The translations under genes and the position numbers were made by a program. Shown in pieces: positions 51,864 through 62,875 of a stretch of 64,000 nt of DNA (position 1 is the stretch's first letter; each line of letters opens with the position of its first letter). Below the pieces are notes generated by a model that saw only the letters and a program-made list of their open reading frames with translations, was not told the DNA's origin and did no database searches. This DNA is from Alloascoidea africana (Eukaryota > Ascomycota > Alloascoideomycetes > Alloascoideales > Alloascoideaceae), in the NCBI GenBank assembly GCA_030581615.1, contig JAKTTT010000002.1, forward strand, positions 62,001 through 126,000, in the 5' to 3' direction.

Positions 51864-53321
51864 CTAGTTCATGCTCAAAATAGTCTTCTCGACCAATCCC
51901 ACAAACAAGTCAGCATGCCTCTTACCGAAAGTGAGCCCCGGTCGAAGACGAATGGCTCGAATCCCACAACCGCCCACGTTGAGACCCTGGGATTTTGCAA
52001 CCGAGAGAAAACGGTCGCGATCGGGGCCACTGGTCTCATCCCAAGCAATCAAGGTCCCCCATCCTTTGCCCCTGAGATTCTGCAAATGCAAAGGATATCG
52101 CTCTTGCAACCGCTCCAGCTTCTCATACAGGTACTCACCAACCTCTGCAGTCTTCTTGACCAGATCATGCATGTGGATCTCTTTCACAATAGCCTTTGCA
52201 ATAATCGCTTTGGACGGATCGCCGCACCACGTGTTGAATTGTCGAAAGGGCAGATTCGGTTGTAAAGCCGGATTTGAAAAATAAAAGCCTGCAGCTTGGA
52301 ACTTTTTGGAAAAAGTCACAATGTCCGGTGGAGGAGAGAGATTAAAGTGCTCATGGGCCCAAAACTTGCCCGTTGCGGCAACACCAGTCTGCACTTCGTC
52401 AATTATTAGGAGAGAATCGTATTTCAGTGTAATATCTCTGATCCCTTGGTAGAAAAACGCAGAGGCATGGTTATCTCCACCTTCGGCCTGGACAGGCTCC
52501 ACGATAGTGGCTACAATGGGAGAAGGCCAGCTTTGGAAGACCCCGTCTAGGGCTTGCAAACAACGCATTTCCTCTTCTCTATTCTCTTCTTCGTGCTCCT
52601 GGAGTGGATACTTGAGGCCAGGATAAGGGGCCTTGGGCCACTTGAACTGTGGGATATCCATCTTGTGTATGGGCTTGGAGCGGGTAGTTGATAGAGACCC
52701 AAAAAGTCTACCGTGGAACCCTTTCTCGAACGATAGGATCGCCAACTCGGGAGCACCTGGGGCCATGTTCTCCATAACGGAATTCTCTTCTTCTGCCGTG
52801 AAGCCCTTCACTCCAAGTTGTTCTCTTTTCTTCTGCTGGTGGTACATAAATGCAGCTTTGAAAGCCGTTTCGTTCGCATCGCTGCCCGACAATGCAGTCC
52901 ACACCTTGTCCTGTCCTGGCGGAGCCGCCGCCAGAATTCCATCCCTGAGCAATTGGCTATAATCCGAGGAAGGAAAGTTCCCCAGAGCGGGCCGGTTCGC
53001 AAGGGCGTTCAAGGCCTCTGGCGAAGCGGCCGCTTTCAAGAGCACAGGGTTGTTATACCCCAGCGGGATGGACGAGATCTGAGCATACACATCCAGATAC
53101 ATGTTGCCATCAACGTCTGCAATGTAGTTGCCGATGGACTTGTAGTAGTCTGCTACAAAATACGCGGCCCTGTTGTCGAAAACTTGGCCGAGATCTTCAA
53201 GTGCGGCTTTAACTTTGGGACCGGGGATGGAGTCCGTTTTGATGACCGGCTCGCTGGGCTCGCTGGGGAAGTACTCGGCCGCAACGTCGGCAGAGTCGGG
53301 CTTGGGGTCCAAAGCAGTCAT
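51864..53321 (-). CDS. UGA1: 4-aminobutyrate aminotransferase (GABA transaminase)
   Basis: 485 residues, intronless. Class III PLP aminotransferase: SGSDANETAFKAAFMYH (cofactor phosphate region), FEKGFHGRLFGSLSTTRSK, VEPVQAEGGDNHAS, IIDEVQTGVAATGKFWAHEHF (Asp that contacts the pyridine nitrogen), and the Schiff-base lysine in TFSKKFQAAG (about residues 337-340). The ending RAIRLRPGLTFGKRHADLFV is conserved. The length is close to yeast Uga1 (471). It converts GABA plus 2-oxoglutarate to succinate semialdehyde and glutamate in nitrogen use and stress. The short N-terminus lacks a clear mitochondrial presequence, consistent with a cytosolic fungal enzyme. GATA cores lie in the promoter (ATGGATAACGGATC overlapping the start), but the Uga3 element is not evident. 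Confidence 0.96.
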   Translation of the reverse strand: MTALDPKPDSADVAAEYFPSEPSEPVIKTDSIPGPKVKAALEDLGQVFDNRAAYFVADYYKSIGNYIADVDGNMYLDVYAQISSIPLGYNNPVLLKAAASPEALNALANRPALGNFPSSDYSQLLRDGILAAAPPGQDKVWTALSGSDANETAFKAAFMYHQQKKREQLGVKGFTAEEENSVMENMAPGAPELAILSFEKGFHGRLFGSLSTTRSKPIHKMDIPQFKWPKAPYPGLKYPLQEHEEENREEEMRCLQALDGVFQSWPSPIVATIVEPVQAEGGDNHASAFFYQGIRDITLKYDSLLIIDEVQTGVAATGKFWAHEHFNLSPPPDIVTFSKKFQAAGFYFSNPALQPNLPFRQFNTWCGDPSKAIIAKAIVKEIHMHDLVKKTAEVGEYLYEKLERLQERYPLHLQNLRGKGWGTLIAWDETSGPDRDRFLSVAKSQGLNVGGCGIRAIRLRPGLTFGKRHADLFVGLVEKTILSMN

Positions 53322-53588
53322 GGATAACGGATCAGAGATGGTAGAGAATGAGAGGTTTGGGGGAGAGACACTGGTCTTTATATATACGCTTGTCTGGTGG
53401 GCATGTATCGTTTATCTCCACTGATTACAATGCTCAATCGGGAAGGTGAAAACGGGGCCACGGGCGACTTAAACGAAAAGACATTTTCTTTATTTTTGAA
53501 GTAAAGTAAAGTAAAGTACACGGGAAGAAAGACTAAATACAGCAGAGAAAACTAACACGTTCATTAAATAGTAATATCACGATTATTA
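53322..53588. other. Spacer UGA1 promoter / SET2 3' end with AAAGT repeat
   Basis: 267 bp. Contains four tandem AAGTA-type units (53499-53519). No gene. Confidence 0.5.
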
Positions 53589-56500
53589 TCACGCCGACGG
53601 TGAGACGGTCGCTTTTTTCGAAATTGGCTTCTCATCGAGATCATCATAGCTCCCAAATCGCTTCCCGTTCTGATTCAGAGGTGAAGACACTTTCTCTTGT
53701 GGGATCCTGTTTATCGTACCGCTTTGATGACGATTATGATATTCACGCTCATGGCGGGCTCGCTTTGCCTTGTACTTCTCCATAAACTTTCTCATGTAGC
53801 CAGACACAAATGTCTTGATTTTGGCCTTTTTCGAATCGCCAAGTTCTCTGGGTGGATCATTACTAACAGAACTTCCCTCATTCCGCCTAATCTCTTTTTC
53901 CACAAGCAGATGGACTATGTCCCGGGCACAATTCTTCATGGTCTCATGCCCAATAGTCTTTTCATATTTAGCAAGCATATTAGGAACGTACCTGGCAAAC
54001 TAAATTTTTGAGTCTTGTTAGATCAAAGGGTTAAAAAAAAACAAAAAAGTGCCATAAAAATGTCCAAACTTACGAGCTTTGTCCACTTCTTATCAATGGG
54101 AACCTGCAGAAGCTTCATCTCCATAGTGCGCTTCTTTTCCTCTAATTTCTTCTTCTTTTCAAGCTCTTTCTCCTTCTTCTTTTGTTTCTCCTTTATCCAT
54201 TCGAGCTTTTTCAACTCTTTCTTTTTCTCCTCCTCCTTTCGCGCTTCTATCTGTGCATCCCTTTGCTGTTTCCTTTCTTCCATTGCTTTACTAGCATTAT
54301 CAATGATATCTTGAATCCGCCTTTGCTGTTCATCTACAGTTTCTGCTTCCTCAATACCGTTTTTCTCTTCTTGCCATTCCGTATTTGGTTCTTCAAAACT
54401 TTGCTCACGTTGAAAATCTGCTCTACGTGGATCTCGCGGGTGCGGTTGGGGTTTTTTCCTTTCTCGTCTTCCTGTTCCGGCGGCTCCTTCATAATGAATT
54501 TTTGGCCTCTCCCACTGTTGGATACCAAGACTTCTGTTGTAATAATAAATTTTACCACCAGAAGCAGTTGCAGATTCCCACCCTTCGGGTATTTCATTCA
54601 ACGGCTTTTTGCCAAACCTTTCAGAAGACGGGAAAGACGGCCTTTGACCGTTCCCATTCCGATAAGGGCTTTTCCAATTGGAATGAGAATTATGACCATG
54701 GCTATTTTTCGGTTTTATCCCATTAGAATTGATGTGATCGCCTGTAGAATGTTCCGAAAATGGAGTAGAAGGGGTGCTTCCTCCTTGCCCGGGTGTTGGC
54801 ATTGATGCCAAAGAATTTTGTGATCTTTTGGGTATTCTATAACCCATTTTTAGCTTTCCCCATTCTTCTAAAAGCGCTTGTCCCAATGTATGGATCTCTT
54901 CATTTACATTATGTTCTTTGTTTTCAACACTCTGAAGAGCGTTTTGTTCCATCAATAGCTTTATCGTCAACTCAATTTTCGACGATTCGATCTTATTCCG
55001 CGTAAGTTTGGGCCAACTTGTTAGCACTTTCAAAATAAGAATGACAATTTCTTCGTTCAGTTTCTTGTCTTTCTCCGATATCGTTGGATCTGCGTTTTCT
55101 TCCGATTCAGGATCGGATTCCGGCGTCTCCTTTTTGACATTAGTGTCCACTTCGTCTTTTTCCTCTTCCTCGCTTTGGTTTATAGTTTTAGAACCTTTTA
55201 TTATCGCGGAATCGCGGAGAATAGTATTAAATATCTGATAGCCATGCATTCGTATTACTCGGTTTTGCAATGTAGAATCTTCAGTTTTGTGAATTCTTTG
55301 AATTAGCTTCTTTGTGATCCATTTTTCCTGGCTCGTTAGCAAGCCTCCCATAATCTTGGAGACTTCTTCGTCCGTGTTTATAGCTCTTGTAGCCAACTTG
55401 CTGATAAACTCTTCCGAGTCCACATAATCTTCATCATCTTCACCCGACCTCTTCTTCTTTCTCTTTTTCTTGTTCCCGCCCACTGTTATCCACGATAGTT
55501 GCTCATCCAGTTCATCATCTTCAATACCAAGAGCGTCATAAAGCGCGTTTGATAGCTTGGAAACCGATTCCGTTTGCGTTTTACCGCCGATGATACCAAT
55601 ACAGTTATCTTCACCGCAGTAGCACGTTTGTGCCTGGGCTCCATATCTGTCTACGTTGTAGTCGAAAGTGATTTCTTCGCCTTTTAGAATATCCCTTTTC
55701 GCAAAGATACCCATCCGGAGTTTATCCTTCACGACCCATTTTTCAACATAACTGTTTGGATTACACGAATGATTGCAGAATCTACCCAGCCCTCCTTTTT
55801 CGGTAGCATCGATGTATTCACTTTTCTGTAACATCATAAAGTAGAAATGTTTGTATCCTCTCTCATCGTAATGCACCATTCGCTTTCGAAACTTTTTCTC
55901 ATCTATCACCTCGCCGATGTACTCGTAGATAAAGGTATCTTGTAATATGTCTTCCTCGGCCCGTAGTCCGTATCCTTTTTGGTCTGTTTGTATAACTGCC
56001 ACTTTCGCGTACTCTTTACGTTGAAATCGCTGGTTTCGACAATGAGGACCACAGTTACAATGGCCAGGAACACATTCCACGGAAGTGAGCCTATTTATAC
56101 AATCCGAAGACTCTCCACAGGCGTAGTTGACTCCATTTGCTATTTACGTGTTTTTGTTAGCGAGGAAAGCACACAGAAAGAAAAAAAAAAATGAAAAGGC
56201 GCTTCAGCTTTTTAACCTACTAAACATTGGGCGACAGTCACACGTCATCATTTCATCGAGGCCTGAATCAGCAATATATCGGTTGCTATAACTGCATTCA
56301 TCTAGCTGATGGAAGGTTCCTAGCGCCTCTTCTGTTTTGTCGTCATGTTCATGGAAGAACTGGTATTTTACGGGCATCGTAGATCTGATATTGCTTTTCT
56401 TGTTCTTTGGCGGCGGGAGAGGTTCCAGTGGAGTTGTAATCACGTCGATATGCCCAGCTGGTTCTTCTATATGCCTGTATCCGTTCGGTCTCTCAAGCGA

Positions 56501-56821
56501 TTTGTTTTTTGCCTCGTGGTTGTTGTTTTTGTTGCTGTTTGTCCCATCATGACCATTCAGGTCTTGGTCCAGTGGTTGTTCGTGTTTCTTACCGTTAATA
56601 TACCCATCAGGACGATTATCTAGCATTCCACTACTCTTTGCCATCTCTGACGGCGAGGTAGCAGGAGACTGTGTAACAAGCGTGGTGGTTGTGGCTCCCG
56701 AGCTTTTAATCTTTCCATCGTCGTCCACAAGGTCAGAATCGTAGTCCAAGGGCTCCTCCTCCTCGTCTTCGTCCTCTTCGTGATACGGTTTTTCAGTGCC
56801 AGCGATAGGATCCGGTTTCAT
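53589..56821 (-). CDS. SET2: Set2 histone H3 lysine-36 methyltransferase, three exons
   Basis: Exons 56221-56821, 54074-56139 and 53589-53999; 1025 residues. Intron 1 (donor GTAGGT, CTAAC branch, acceptor AATAG) interrupts the AWS domain and splicing restores CDCRPMFTNGVNYACGESSDC. Intron 2 (GTAAGT, CTAAC, TTTAG) interrupts the SRI domain, restoring KWTKLFARYVPNMLAKYEK. Order: acidic N-terminal 180 residues; AWS Cys cluster; SET domain with GYGLRAEEDI, GRFCNHSCNPNSYVEKW and EEITFDYNVDRYG; post-SET CYCGEDNCIG; a Lys/acidic middle; a WW domain (PEGWESATASGGKIYYYNR, about 716-745); a Glu/Lys coiled coil; and the C-terminal SRI domain that binds the Ser2/Ser5-phosphorylated CTD of RNA polymerase II. 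It methylates H3K36 during elongation. Longer than S. cerevisiae Set2 (733) because of the N-terminus and middle. Confidence 0.97.
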
Positions 56822-57366
56822 AGTGCTGCAATGTGCTTAGCGATCTTGTGTTGCGGTGGTGTCATAAAGAGAGAAAAGGAGCACTGCTTCTTCCTTTCTG
56901 TGGTTTGGGCTGTGAGAGTGTGAGAGGGAAAAAGTGGTGATGGTTTTGTTTTGTGTCCAGAGTGGTGCGAATCGAGAGACGAAAACAGGATATTCCCCAG
57001 AAAAGTCCCACCACGGCGAGCACATTCTACTCGCAACCTTTAGTATGTGTGAAAGCAGTCTGACGAAACTCAAGTCAGGTTGGTCTAAGCGACTGGTCTA
57101 GGCGACTGGTCGAGGCGACTGGGCGGAGGATGGTGCTCGGAGTTGCCAACTTTGAGCTTCAGTCAGTCAGTAGCAAAAGAAAAGATTCCAGGACCGAAAC
57201 AGGGATTCGGAATTTGGTATGACAGTTTATAAAAGCTTTATAAAAGATGATACAAATAATTATATATATATATCGATGCAGTTAGGTAAGAAGCAGACAA
57301 CCCAAGAACTCAGGACCAGAAATTATGAGGCAGAAGAACCAAAGAAAAAAAGAAAACAGCATAGCG
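56822..57366. other. SET2 promoter and HOC1 3' flank
   Basis: 545 bp. Contains three tandem 13-bp units (57082-57120). No other gene. Confidence 0.45.
57082..57120. repeat. 13-bp tandem repeat (3 copies) in the SET2 promoter
   Basis: Three units of GGTCTAAGCGACT / GGTCTAGGCGACT / GGTCGAGGCGACT, then GGGCGG. Differences are limited to two positions. Confidence 0.9.
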
Positions 57367-58545
57367 TTATCCACTTTCAGCATTCCAAAGACCGTCAAAG
57401 TAATGCTTTACAAACGCCAGTGGGTGGTCCTCTTCTTTTGCTCCCATCATACCGATTCCAGGGCTGAAGCTCGTGATGGGAAGAACCAGCACGTCCGAGA
57501 CTAGTCTTGGAAGTTCCAGTCCTGCAAAATCCCTCCACGAAACTTGGGTATAAACACTGCTCTGGACATAGTCGTTGAAATAGGTGAAGATAACGTCGGT
57601 CCAGACACCAGCTCCAGTCCAGTTCAGAATCTCCATCTTCTTCTTTGCCTTGTTTTCAGAGAGTGCGAGCCTCTTCAGTTGCTTTCTTTCCAACGTAATT
57701 TCTGTGATCTTGGCAACAACCTCACGAATAATAGGATGACCTGGCTTTGCCTGGATAACCCAGTTTCCAAACTGGATACGCCGAGCGTACTGTGACTTCC
57801 AGTCTGGTGACTCTGGGTCCGCTTCTATCCCAATGATCATTCCAATCTCGTTCGCGGCCACGTTCTCGGGAATCCAGTTGGGGACAGGCTGCAAAGGCAT
57901 TGTGTCAATATCCGCGTAGACACCTCCGCGGGCGAAAAGAATGAGGTACTTGAAAAAATCCATCTTCAAAATGGTCGTCGGCAGTGCCTCGAAGGCCTCT
58001 ATGACTTCTGGCAAGTGGATGTACAAATGGCGAATAACAGCCGTTGCGGTGTCATCGTTGAACAGTTCTTTCACAAAACCCGGATTCTTGCCTGTCCATG
58101 TCCGCTCTCCTTCCACAAGCAGCTCTCCGAACCGCTGGTCGTTGAGACCGTACTTCCAGGTCTGCCAGATGTATGCCGGGAATCGCTTGTTCTGGTCGTA
58201 TGGGAACATGTAGGCCAATTGCTCGCGGAGGTTGGCATTGGGCGGAGGCCTGCGTAGCTCCCGAAGTTGCTTCTCAATGCTCTTGCGCTGCTCCTCGAGT
58301 GCCAGAATTCGCTTGGACTGCTCTTCCAGCAGCTTCGAGGCCGTCTCCTCGAACTTCTTCAATATGGCCTGGGCTTCCTCCGAGAGCTGCTCGTTCTGGG
58401 ACTGGGTCGTCAACCCCGAGATGACCTCATCGATTCTCAGATCCTTCGCCGTGATGTGCTTAGTGTCTGTCAGGAAGAAGAACAGGGCCAGTACCACGGC
58501 CGCACTGACTGCCAGCGCGATCTGTCTCCGTCTACTAGCTTTCAT
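57367..58545 (-). CDS. HOC1: Hoc1 alpha-1,6-mannosyltransferase (GT32), Golgi
   Basis: 392 residues (S. cerevisiae Hoc1 396). Type II membrane protein: a short basic tail (MKASRRRQ), one transmembrane helix (residues 9-26), a coiled-coil stem (ILALEEQRKSIEKQLREL), then the catalytic domain starting ANLREQLAYMFPYDQNKRFPAYIWQTW. The donor-binding DxD is GGVYADIDTMPLQP (Asp-Ile-Asp near residue 210). Blocks QFGNWVIQAKPGHPIIREV and NWTGAGVWTDVIFTYFND favour Hoc1 over Och1. It is a subunit of the M-Pol II mannan polymerase complex that builds the N-glycan outer chain. The 5' two fifths of the gene are GC-rich. It lies 135 bp downstream of PRP16 on the same strand. Confidence 0.93.
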   Translation of the reverse strand: MKASRRRQIALAVSAAVVLALFFFLTDTKHITAKDLRIDEVISGLTTQSQNEQLSEEAQAILKKFEETASKLLEEQSKRILALEEQRKSIEKQLRELRRPPPNANLREQLAYMFPYDQNKRFPAYIWQTWKYGLNDQRFGELLVEGERTWTGKNPGFVKELFNDDTATAVIRHLYIHLPEVIEAFEALPTTILKMDFFKYLILFARGGVYADIDTMPLQPVPNWIPENVAANEIGMIIGIEADPESPDWKSQYARRIQFGNWVIQAKPGHPIIREVVAKITEITLERKQLKRLALSENKAKKKMEILNWTGAGVWTDVIFTYFNDYVQSSVYTQVSWRDFAGLELPRLVSDVLVLPITSFSPGIGMMGAKEEDHPLAFVKHYFDGLWNAESG

Positions 58546-58680
58546 TGTGGCTGTGCTGACTGCTACCTAGCCTTTTCTTCGAAACAGTACCTAATGCCAC
58601 TGTTTCCGGCTGGAGGAGAGAGAGAGTCCTTTTAAAAACCAGAGTGTTATCTTATACACCCACACACCCGCACTCGGTAC

Positions 58681-61542
58681 CTAGAACCCGCGCCGGTTGC
58701 GGAAGACCCGGGACCGGGACCCGAGACTCACGACCGCGCCGGTCTTGCGTCTCTTCACAGCGTTACCCTGCCCCGCCCGCCGCATCTCTGCGGGGTTACC
58801 CTGCCCCCGGCGGTCCTCCTCCAGCTCACGGCGGTCTTTTTCGATTTGCGACTCCAGCTGCTTTCTGGTCGAAAACTCCTTGACCGTGAGCCGCCGGTCC
58901 GCGCCCACGTACTCCTTCTCCTTGACGCTGTAGAACACGCCGCCGTACTCGGCCAGCCACCGCGGCTCCACCGCCGTCACCGTCGACATGTATTCCTTCG
59001 CGGTGAGAATCAGCTCATGGTAAACCACAAAGTCCGGGATGTATCCCAGTCCATACAGCGCCGATGTTGGGTGCAAGTGCATCGAGAGAGATGTTCTTAA
59101 GTTCTGATACTCTCCAAAGCCCTTCACTTTAGCGGCCTGGTGGAAGAACCCTGAGCAGATGCATCGCCGGATAATGTCCCAGTCCGTACCACACGACTTG
59201 GTGGGCATGTTGTTCTTGGTCATGATGGCCAGTATCTGTTCTCGCACATCGCGAGCTCGCCGTAGCGACTTGACGTGTAGAAAGTATTTCTGGCACCACC
59301 GGTCCGAGTAGTTGTTTGCGCGCCATTGGTTGTACACATGTAGCAGAGTCAGATGATCGGACTCAGGAACGAAAAATCGTTCTCTAGCCTGGTCGGATTC
59401 TTCTTGTCTCTCCTTGGGCCGATAAAAAACATTCGGAACCGAGAGCATAGATACAATTGTGATCATCTCCTCTGCGCATGCATTTTCCGAAGCCATAATT
59501 AGCAATTTAGAGAGTGATGGTTCCATCGGGAAAAGCGACATTTTCTTGCCAAGTTCTGTTAATTTGCCTGTGTTTGTTAACGCGCCAAGAGCCCACAGAT
59601 CGTATAAACTGGAACTCATAGTATCCTCTGGAGGAGCATCCATGAAATCAAACCGTAACAAATCGTCTACACCTAGTGACTTCAAGAGCAACAATGTGTT
59701 AGACAAATTCGTACGCTGTATCTCTGGAATCGTTTGCAAGTACATGTCCTCTTTTGTGGCTCTGAACGGATACATGTGATAGGCTGTTCCTGGTCCTGTT
59801 CTCCCTGCTCTGCCTGCTCTCTGGCTCGAGTTTGCTACTGAAATTGGTACAATCTGCAACGCGTCCATCTTCATTCGTGGGTTGTAAACCTTTAGTTTCG
59901 TATAACCAGAATCAACCACAAACCCAATGCCATCAACAGTAAGCGATGTCTCTGCGATATTTGTCGCAACAATAACCTTTCTTACGCCAGGTTTCGGCTT
60001 ATCAAAAATCTTGGACTGCAAATCTGCAGGCATTTGTGAATAAATGGGTAGGATTTCAATAGGCGGTGCATCTTCCTGTAGTTCTTGAATCCTTTCCGTC
60101 AAAACTTCACAGGTAACCTCAATATCCTCCTGACCCGTCATAAACACCAGTATATCTCCTTTTTTCCCCTGCATGTGAATAGACAATACTTGTTTTATAC
60201 ATGCTTCCACATAGTCCTCGCAGGGAGAGTTTGTATATACATGTTCAACTGGAAATGTTCGACCAGGAATAACGTACTGTGGTGCGCCACCATAAAACTT
60301 TGAAAACCTATCCGCATTCATCGTCGCTGATGTTACTATCAGCTTCAAATCCCTCCTTTTGGAAAGAATGTTCTTGAATAATCCTAACAAAATGTCCGTA
60401 TTCAATGATCGCTCATGAGCCTCATCCATAATTATACAAGAGTATTTCTCAAGTTCCCGTTGTTGTAAAGACTCTCTTAACAGAATACCGTCTGTCATGT
60501 ATTTGATAACTGTTGACTCATTAGTACAATCCTCGAATCTGATCGCATAGCCTACCTCTTCTCCCAGTCTGACCCCCATCTCTTCGCTAACTCTCTGTGC
60601 AACGCTCATCGCAGCTACTCGTCTTGGCTGAGTACAGCCAATCATTCCTCGTTTCCCGTATCCATCCTCGTACAGAAACTGTGTAAGTTGTGTCGTTTTA
60701 CCAGACCCTGTTTCTCCGATGATGATTGTAACCTGGTTATCCCGAATCACTTTGAGCAGTTCCTCTCGCACAGCAAAGGCCGGGAGCGATTGCCTCTGAT
60801 GCCGCAGCTCTTCTCCATTGCTCACTTTACTCTTCGTATCGTTTCCATTCTTCCCTCTCCAGTATTTGTTGCTGCCATCCCCATTTTGGTCATCTTCGTC
60901 CTCCTCTTCTTTCACTTGAAGTACATTTCCCAAGGTTGTTCCTACCAAGCTAGCGGCTTGCTGAGCCTGTTTAGCCCGCTCCTTTTTAGATCTTCTCTCT
61001 TTGACCAAAAAGCTTCCTTTTCTAGAAATTACTGCCATGTCGCTGTTTGGATCCAGCACCGAGGATATTGGATCCTTTTGCCTCGTCAGAATATGCCGTC
61101 CGTCTAAAAATGGTGGCTCCAAGTGGTGGACGCTTAGAGACTCTCTTGTTTCTCTGTTTTCATCTCGGGTCTGCAAAACAGGTTGTGATGAACTCATCGT
61201 GCCTGATGTTATCATTCGATTCTGCTCCCATAATTCATTATCTCTTTGCGCTTCCTGTCGATGAAACCTTTGCTTTTTGGACAGTTTCTCTTCTAATTCA
61301 GCCTCTCTATCCAAGTCATACAGACTTTCATCACCAAAAGGGTTATGCGTTTCTTCACCCGCGACTTGTCCAAACTCATCTCCCAAGTACCAACCCCGGT
61401 CTTGTGCTATCGATGACTCTGCATCATAGTATCCGCCATTATCTTCATGCTCACTTTCGCGGTTAAGCCGGCTTGTGGATCGTTTATTCTGCGCAATTTT
61501 TTTGTTTGAGTCTAGCTTTTTAATCATCGTCATCTCCGTCAT
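58681..61542 (-). CDS. PRP16: Prp16 DEAH-box splicing ATPase
   Basis: 953 residues. The N-terminal ~265 residues are disordered and charged with the family marker [19 protein letters not shown]. The helicase core has motif [11 protein letters not shown] (about 277-284), Ia [21 protein letters not shown] (near 371), III SAT (near 402), [13 protein letters not shown] and [10 protein letters not shown]. Winged-helix, ratchet and OB-fold regions follow ([41 protein letters not shown]). It remodels the spliceosome after the first transesterification step. The C-terminal tail is Arg-rich with a [19 protein letters not shown] duplication encoded by GC-rich DNA. The first ~25 codons and the promoter form one arm of an inverted duplication shared with MRPL20. 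Confidence 0.94.
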   Translation of the reverse strand: MTEMTMIKKLDSNKKIAQNKRSTSRLNRESEHEDNGGYYDAESSIAQDRGWYLGDEFGQVAGEETHNPFGDESLYDLDREAELEEKLSKKQRFHRQEAQRDNELWEQNRMITSGTMSSSQPVLQTRDENRETRESLSVHHLEPPFLDGRHILTRQKDPISSVLDPNSDMAVISRKGSFLVKERRSKKERAKQAQQAASLVGTTLGNVLQVKEEEDEDDQNGDGSNKYWRGKNGNDTKSKVSNGEELRHQRQSLPAFAVREELLKVIRDNQVTIIIGETGSGKTTQLTQFLYEDGYGKRGMIGCTQPRRVAAMSVAQRVSEEMGVRLGEEVGYAIRFEDCTNESTVIKYMTDGILLRESLQQRELEKYSCIIMDEAHERSLNTDILLGLFKNILSKRRDLKLIVTSATMNADRFSKFYGGAPQYVIPGRTFPVEHVYTNSPCEDYVEACIKQVLSIHMQGKKGDILVFMTGQEDIEVTCEVLTERIQELQEDAPPIEILPIYSQMPADLQSKIFDKPKPGVRKVIVATNIAETSLTVDGIGFVVDSGYTKLKVYNPRMKMDALQIVPISVANSSQRAGRAGRTGPGTAYHMYPFRATKEDMYLQTIPEIQRTNLSNTLLLLKSLGVDDLLRFDFMDAPPEDTMSSSLYDLWALGALTNTGKLTELGKKMSLFPMEPSLSKLLIMASENACAEEMITIVSMLSVPNVFYRPKERQEESDQARERFFVPESDHLTLLHVYNQWRANNYSDRWCQKYFLHVKSLRRARDVREQILAIMTKNNMPTKSCGTDWDIIRRCICSGFFHQAAKVKGFGEYQNLRTSLSMHLHPTSALYGLGYIPDFVVYHELILTAKEYMSTVTAVEPRWLAEYGGVFYSVKEKEYVGADRRLTVKEFSTRKQLESQIEKDRRELEEDRRGQGNPAEMRRAGQGNAVKRRKTGAVVSLGSRSRVFRNRRGF

Positions 61543-61622
61543 ATCTTTACTGTTTTGGTTGGAGTTTGTTTGTATGCGAAATTGTTCAGTTTCAGAATTA
61601 CTCTCCAGTACAGTATTTACAC
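61464..61622 (-). repeat. Left arm of inverted duplication at PRP16 start
   Basis: Minus-strand sequence from GTGTAAATACTG (61622) through ACTGAACAATTTCGCA (61590-61575) to AAGCCGG (61473-61467) matches the plus strand at 61938-62103. Coding parts align without gaps over 24 codons (about 52 of 72 bases identical, starting ATGACGATGAT). Confidence 0.85.
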
Positions 61623-62033
61623 TTAGTGATGATCATTATCTTCATCTATAAACTAAACATCTATAAAACAATGAAAATGTCTATTTGACAATTTAATTAA
61701 AAGAGTTATAAATGAAAAATTAAGAAGTGAAAAGTGACAATCTGTATTTTAGTCGCTCTGTATCAGAAGATATTTGCTATAAGTGGAATTGACCCTTCTC
61801 AAAACTCAGCATCATGTTCACTGTAATTCAGCTTGAAAGCTTTTCATTTTCCTTTTCCTATCTTTTATATCCATTGATAGGCAATTGTTTATCTTCCAAA
61901 AAAACTTCTATGACATTGAAATTGCTGAAACCTCTCTGTGTAAATCAAATACTGATATGGTAATTATGAGACTGAACAATTTCGCACACAAACTCAAGAC
62001 TCCAGCAACTAAAGCATCCAACATTTGGTGAGG
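61543..62033. promoter_or_regulatory. Divergent promoter PRP16 / MRPL20, mirror-symmetric
   Basis: 491 bp between the two ATGs. Both outer ends are near-copies of each other in inverted orientation (61543-61622 and 61938-62033), so both genes may be driven by duplicated promoter-proximal elements. Confidence 0.6.
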
Positions 62034-62103
62034 ATGACGATGATAAAAAAGATAGGCTCAAATCAAAAATTGGCCTTGAGTAAACTGGTTTTAAGCCGGT
62101 TTA
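61938..62103 (+). repeat. Right arm of inverted duplication at MRPL20 start
   Basis: Counterpart of 61464-61622. ACTGAACAATTTCGCA is at 61971-61986, ATGACGATGAT at 62034-62044 and AAGCCGG at 62093-62099. The arms are separated by 315 bp of unrelated sequence. A few small gaps occur in the non-coding part. Confidence 0.85.
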
Positions 62104-62621
62104 AGTCAACCGCTTCAGAAGCAGTTCCCTCTTTCACACAAATTCCAAACAAGTACAACGAGAAGCGATCCCGTTCAAACATTCGACCAAAATTGCCCAG
62201 TGGGTTGATTTATGCTCCAGCCCCCTCCGCGCCTACACCTTCACAGACTCCAAATGCTTTCCTTCCTGCCTCAGATGCCAGGAAGCAAACGATTGCCGCT
62301 GGCGAGTATGGATATGACATAGCTAATATGCCATCGCTTGTGGGCGAGGGAAAAGCGAAGAAGTATCACCTTGGAGAAGCGGAGGTTGAAGAGATCCAGA
62401 GATTAAGACATGAGGATCCCGAGAAATGGAACGTTAAAGCGCTTGCTGAAAAGTTTGGTTGCAGTACAGGCTTTATATCGATGGCCTCTTCTCCACATCC
62501 AGAAAGAACCAAAGAGATGGACCGAAGACTGGAAACCATCAAAGGGCAGTGGAGTGCAGGCCGTAAAGTTGCAAGAGAGGACAGAAAGAAGAAGAGATTG
62601 GTCTGGAATCGGGATGAATAG
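62034..62621 (+). CDS. MRPL20: Mitochondrial large-subunit ribosomal protein mL58 (MRPL20)
   Basis: 195 residues from the ATG at 62034, the same length as yeast Mrpl20. The N-terminus MTMIKKIGSNQKLALSKLVL has no acidic residue and is followed by SRFKSTASEA, a typical matrix presequence with a cleavage site. Family blocks: LPSGLIYAPAPSAPTPSQTP, EEIQRLRHEDPEKWNVKALAEKFGCSTGFISMASSP, and the basic end AREDRKKKRLVWNRDE. It is a yeast-specific constituent of the mitochondrial 54S subunit. The presequence-coding region is homologous, in inverted orientation, to the first codons of PRP16. Confidence 0.92.
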   Translation: MTMIKKIGSNQKLALSKLVLSRFKSTASEAVPSFTQIPNKYNEKRSRSNIRPKLPSGLIYAPAPSAPTPSQTPNAFLPASDARKQTIAAGEYGYDIANMPSLVGEGKAKKYHLGEAEVEEIQRLRHEDPEKWNVKALAEKFGCSTGFISMASSPHPERTKEMDRRLETIKGQWSAGRKVAREDRKKKRLVWNRDE

Positions 62622-62875
62622 GTAAAGCAAAAGGGAGGAAAGTAATAGGGTTAATGGCAGTATTTTCTCTGTTGTTGATAAGTTTTACACTGTATATAAA
62701 AGTTGGCAACTCAAGAATGATATAAACATGTCTCATTACCAAATTCTTCGCTTCCGAATCTGCCCATTAAAAGGAATTCCAAGCTCTGACTGTGTCTGTA
62801 ATTTCTATGTGCTTGCTTTAAATGCACTTTCTAGTCTTATATCAGTCTCCAAATACAAAACAATAATTGCAGTAA
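62622..62875. other. Convergent spacer MRPL20 / UFE1
   Basis: 254 bp between two 3' ends, AT-rich. No gene seen. Confidence 0.5.
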
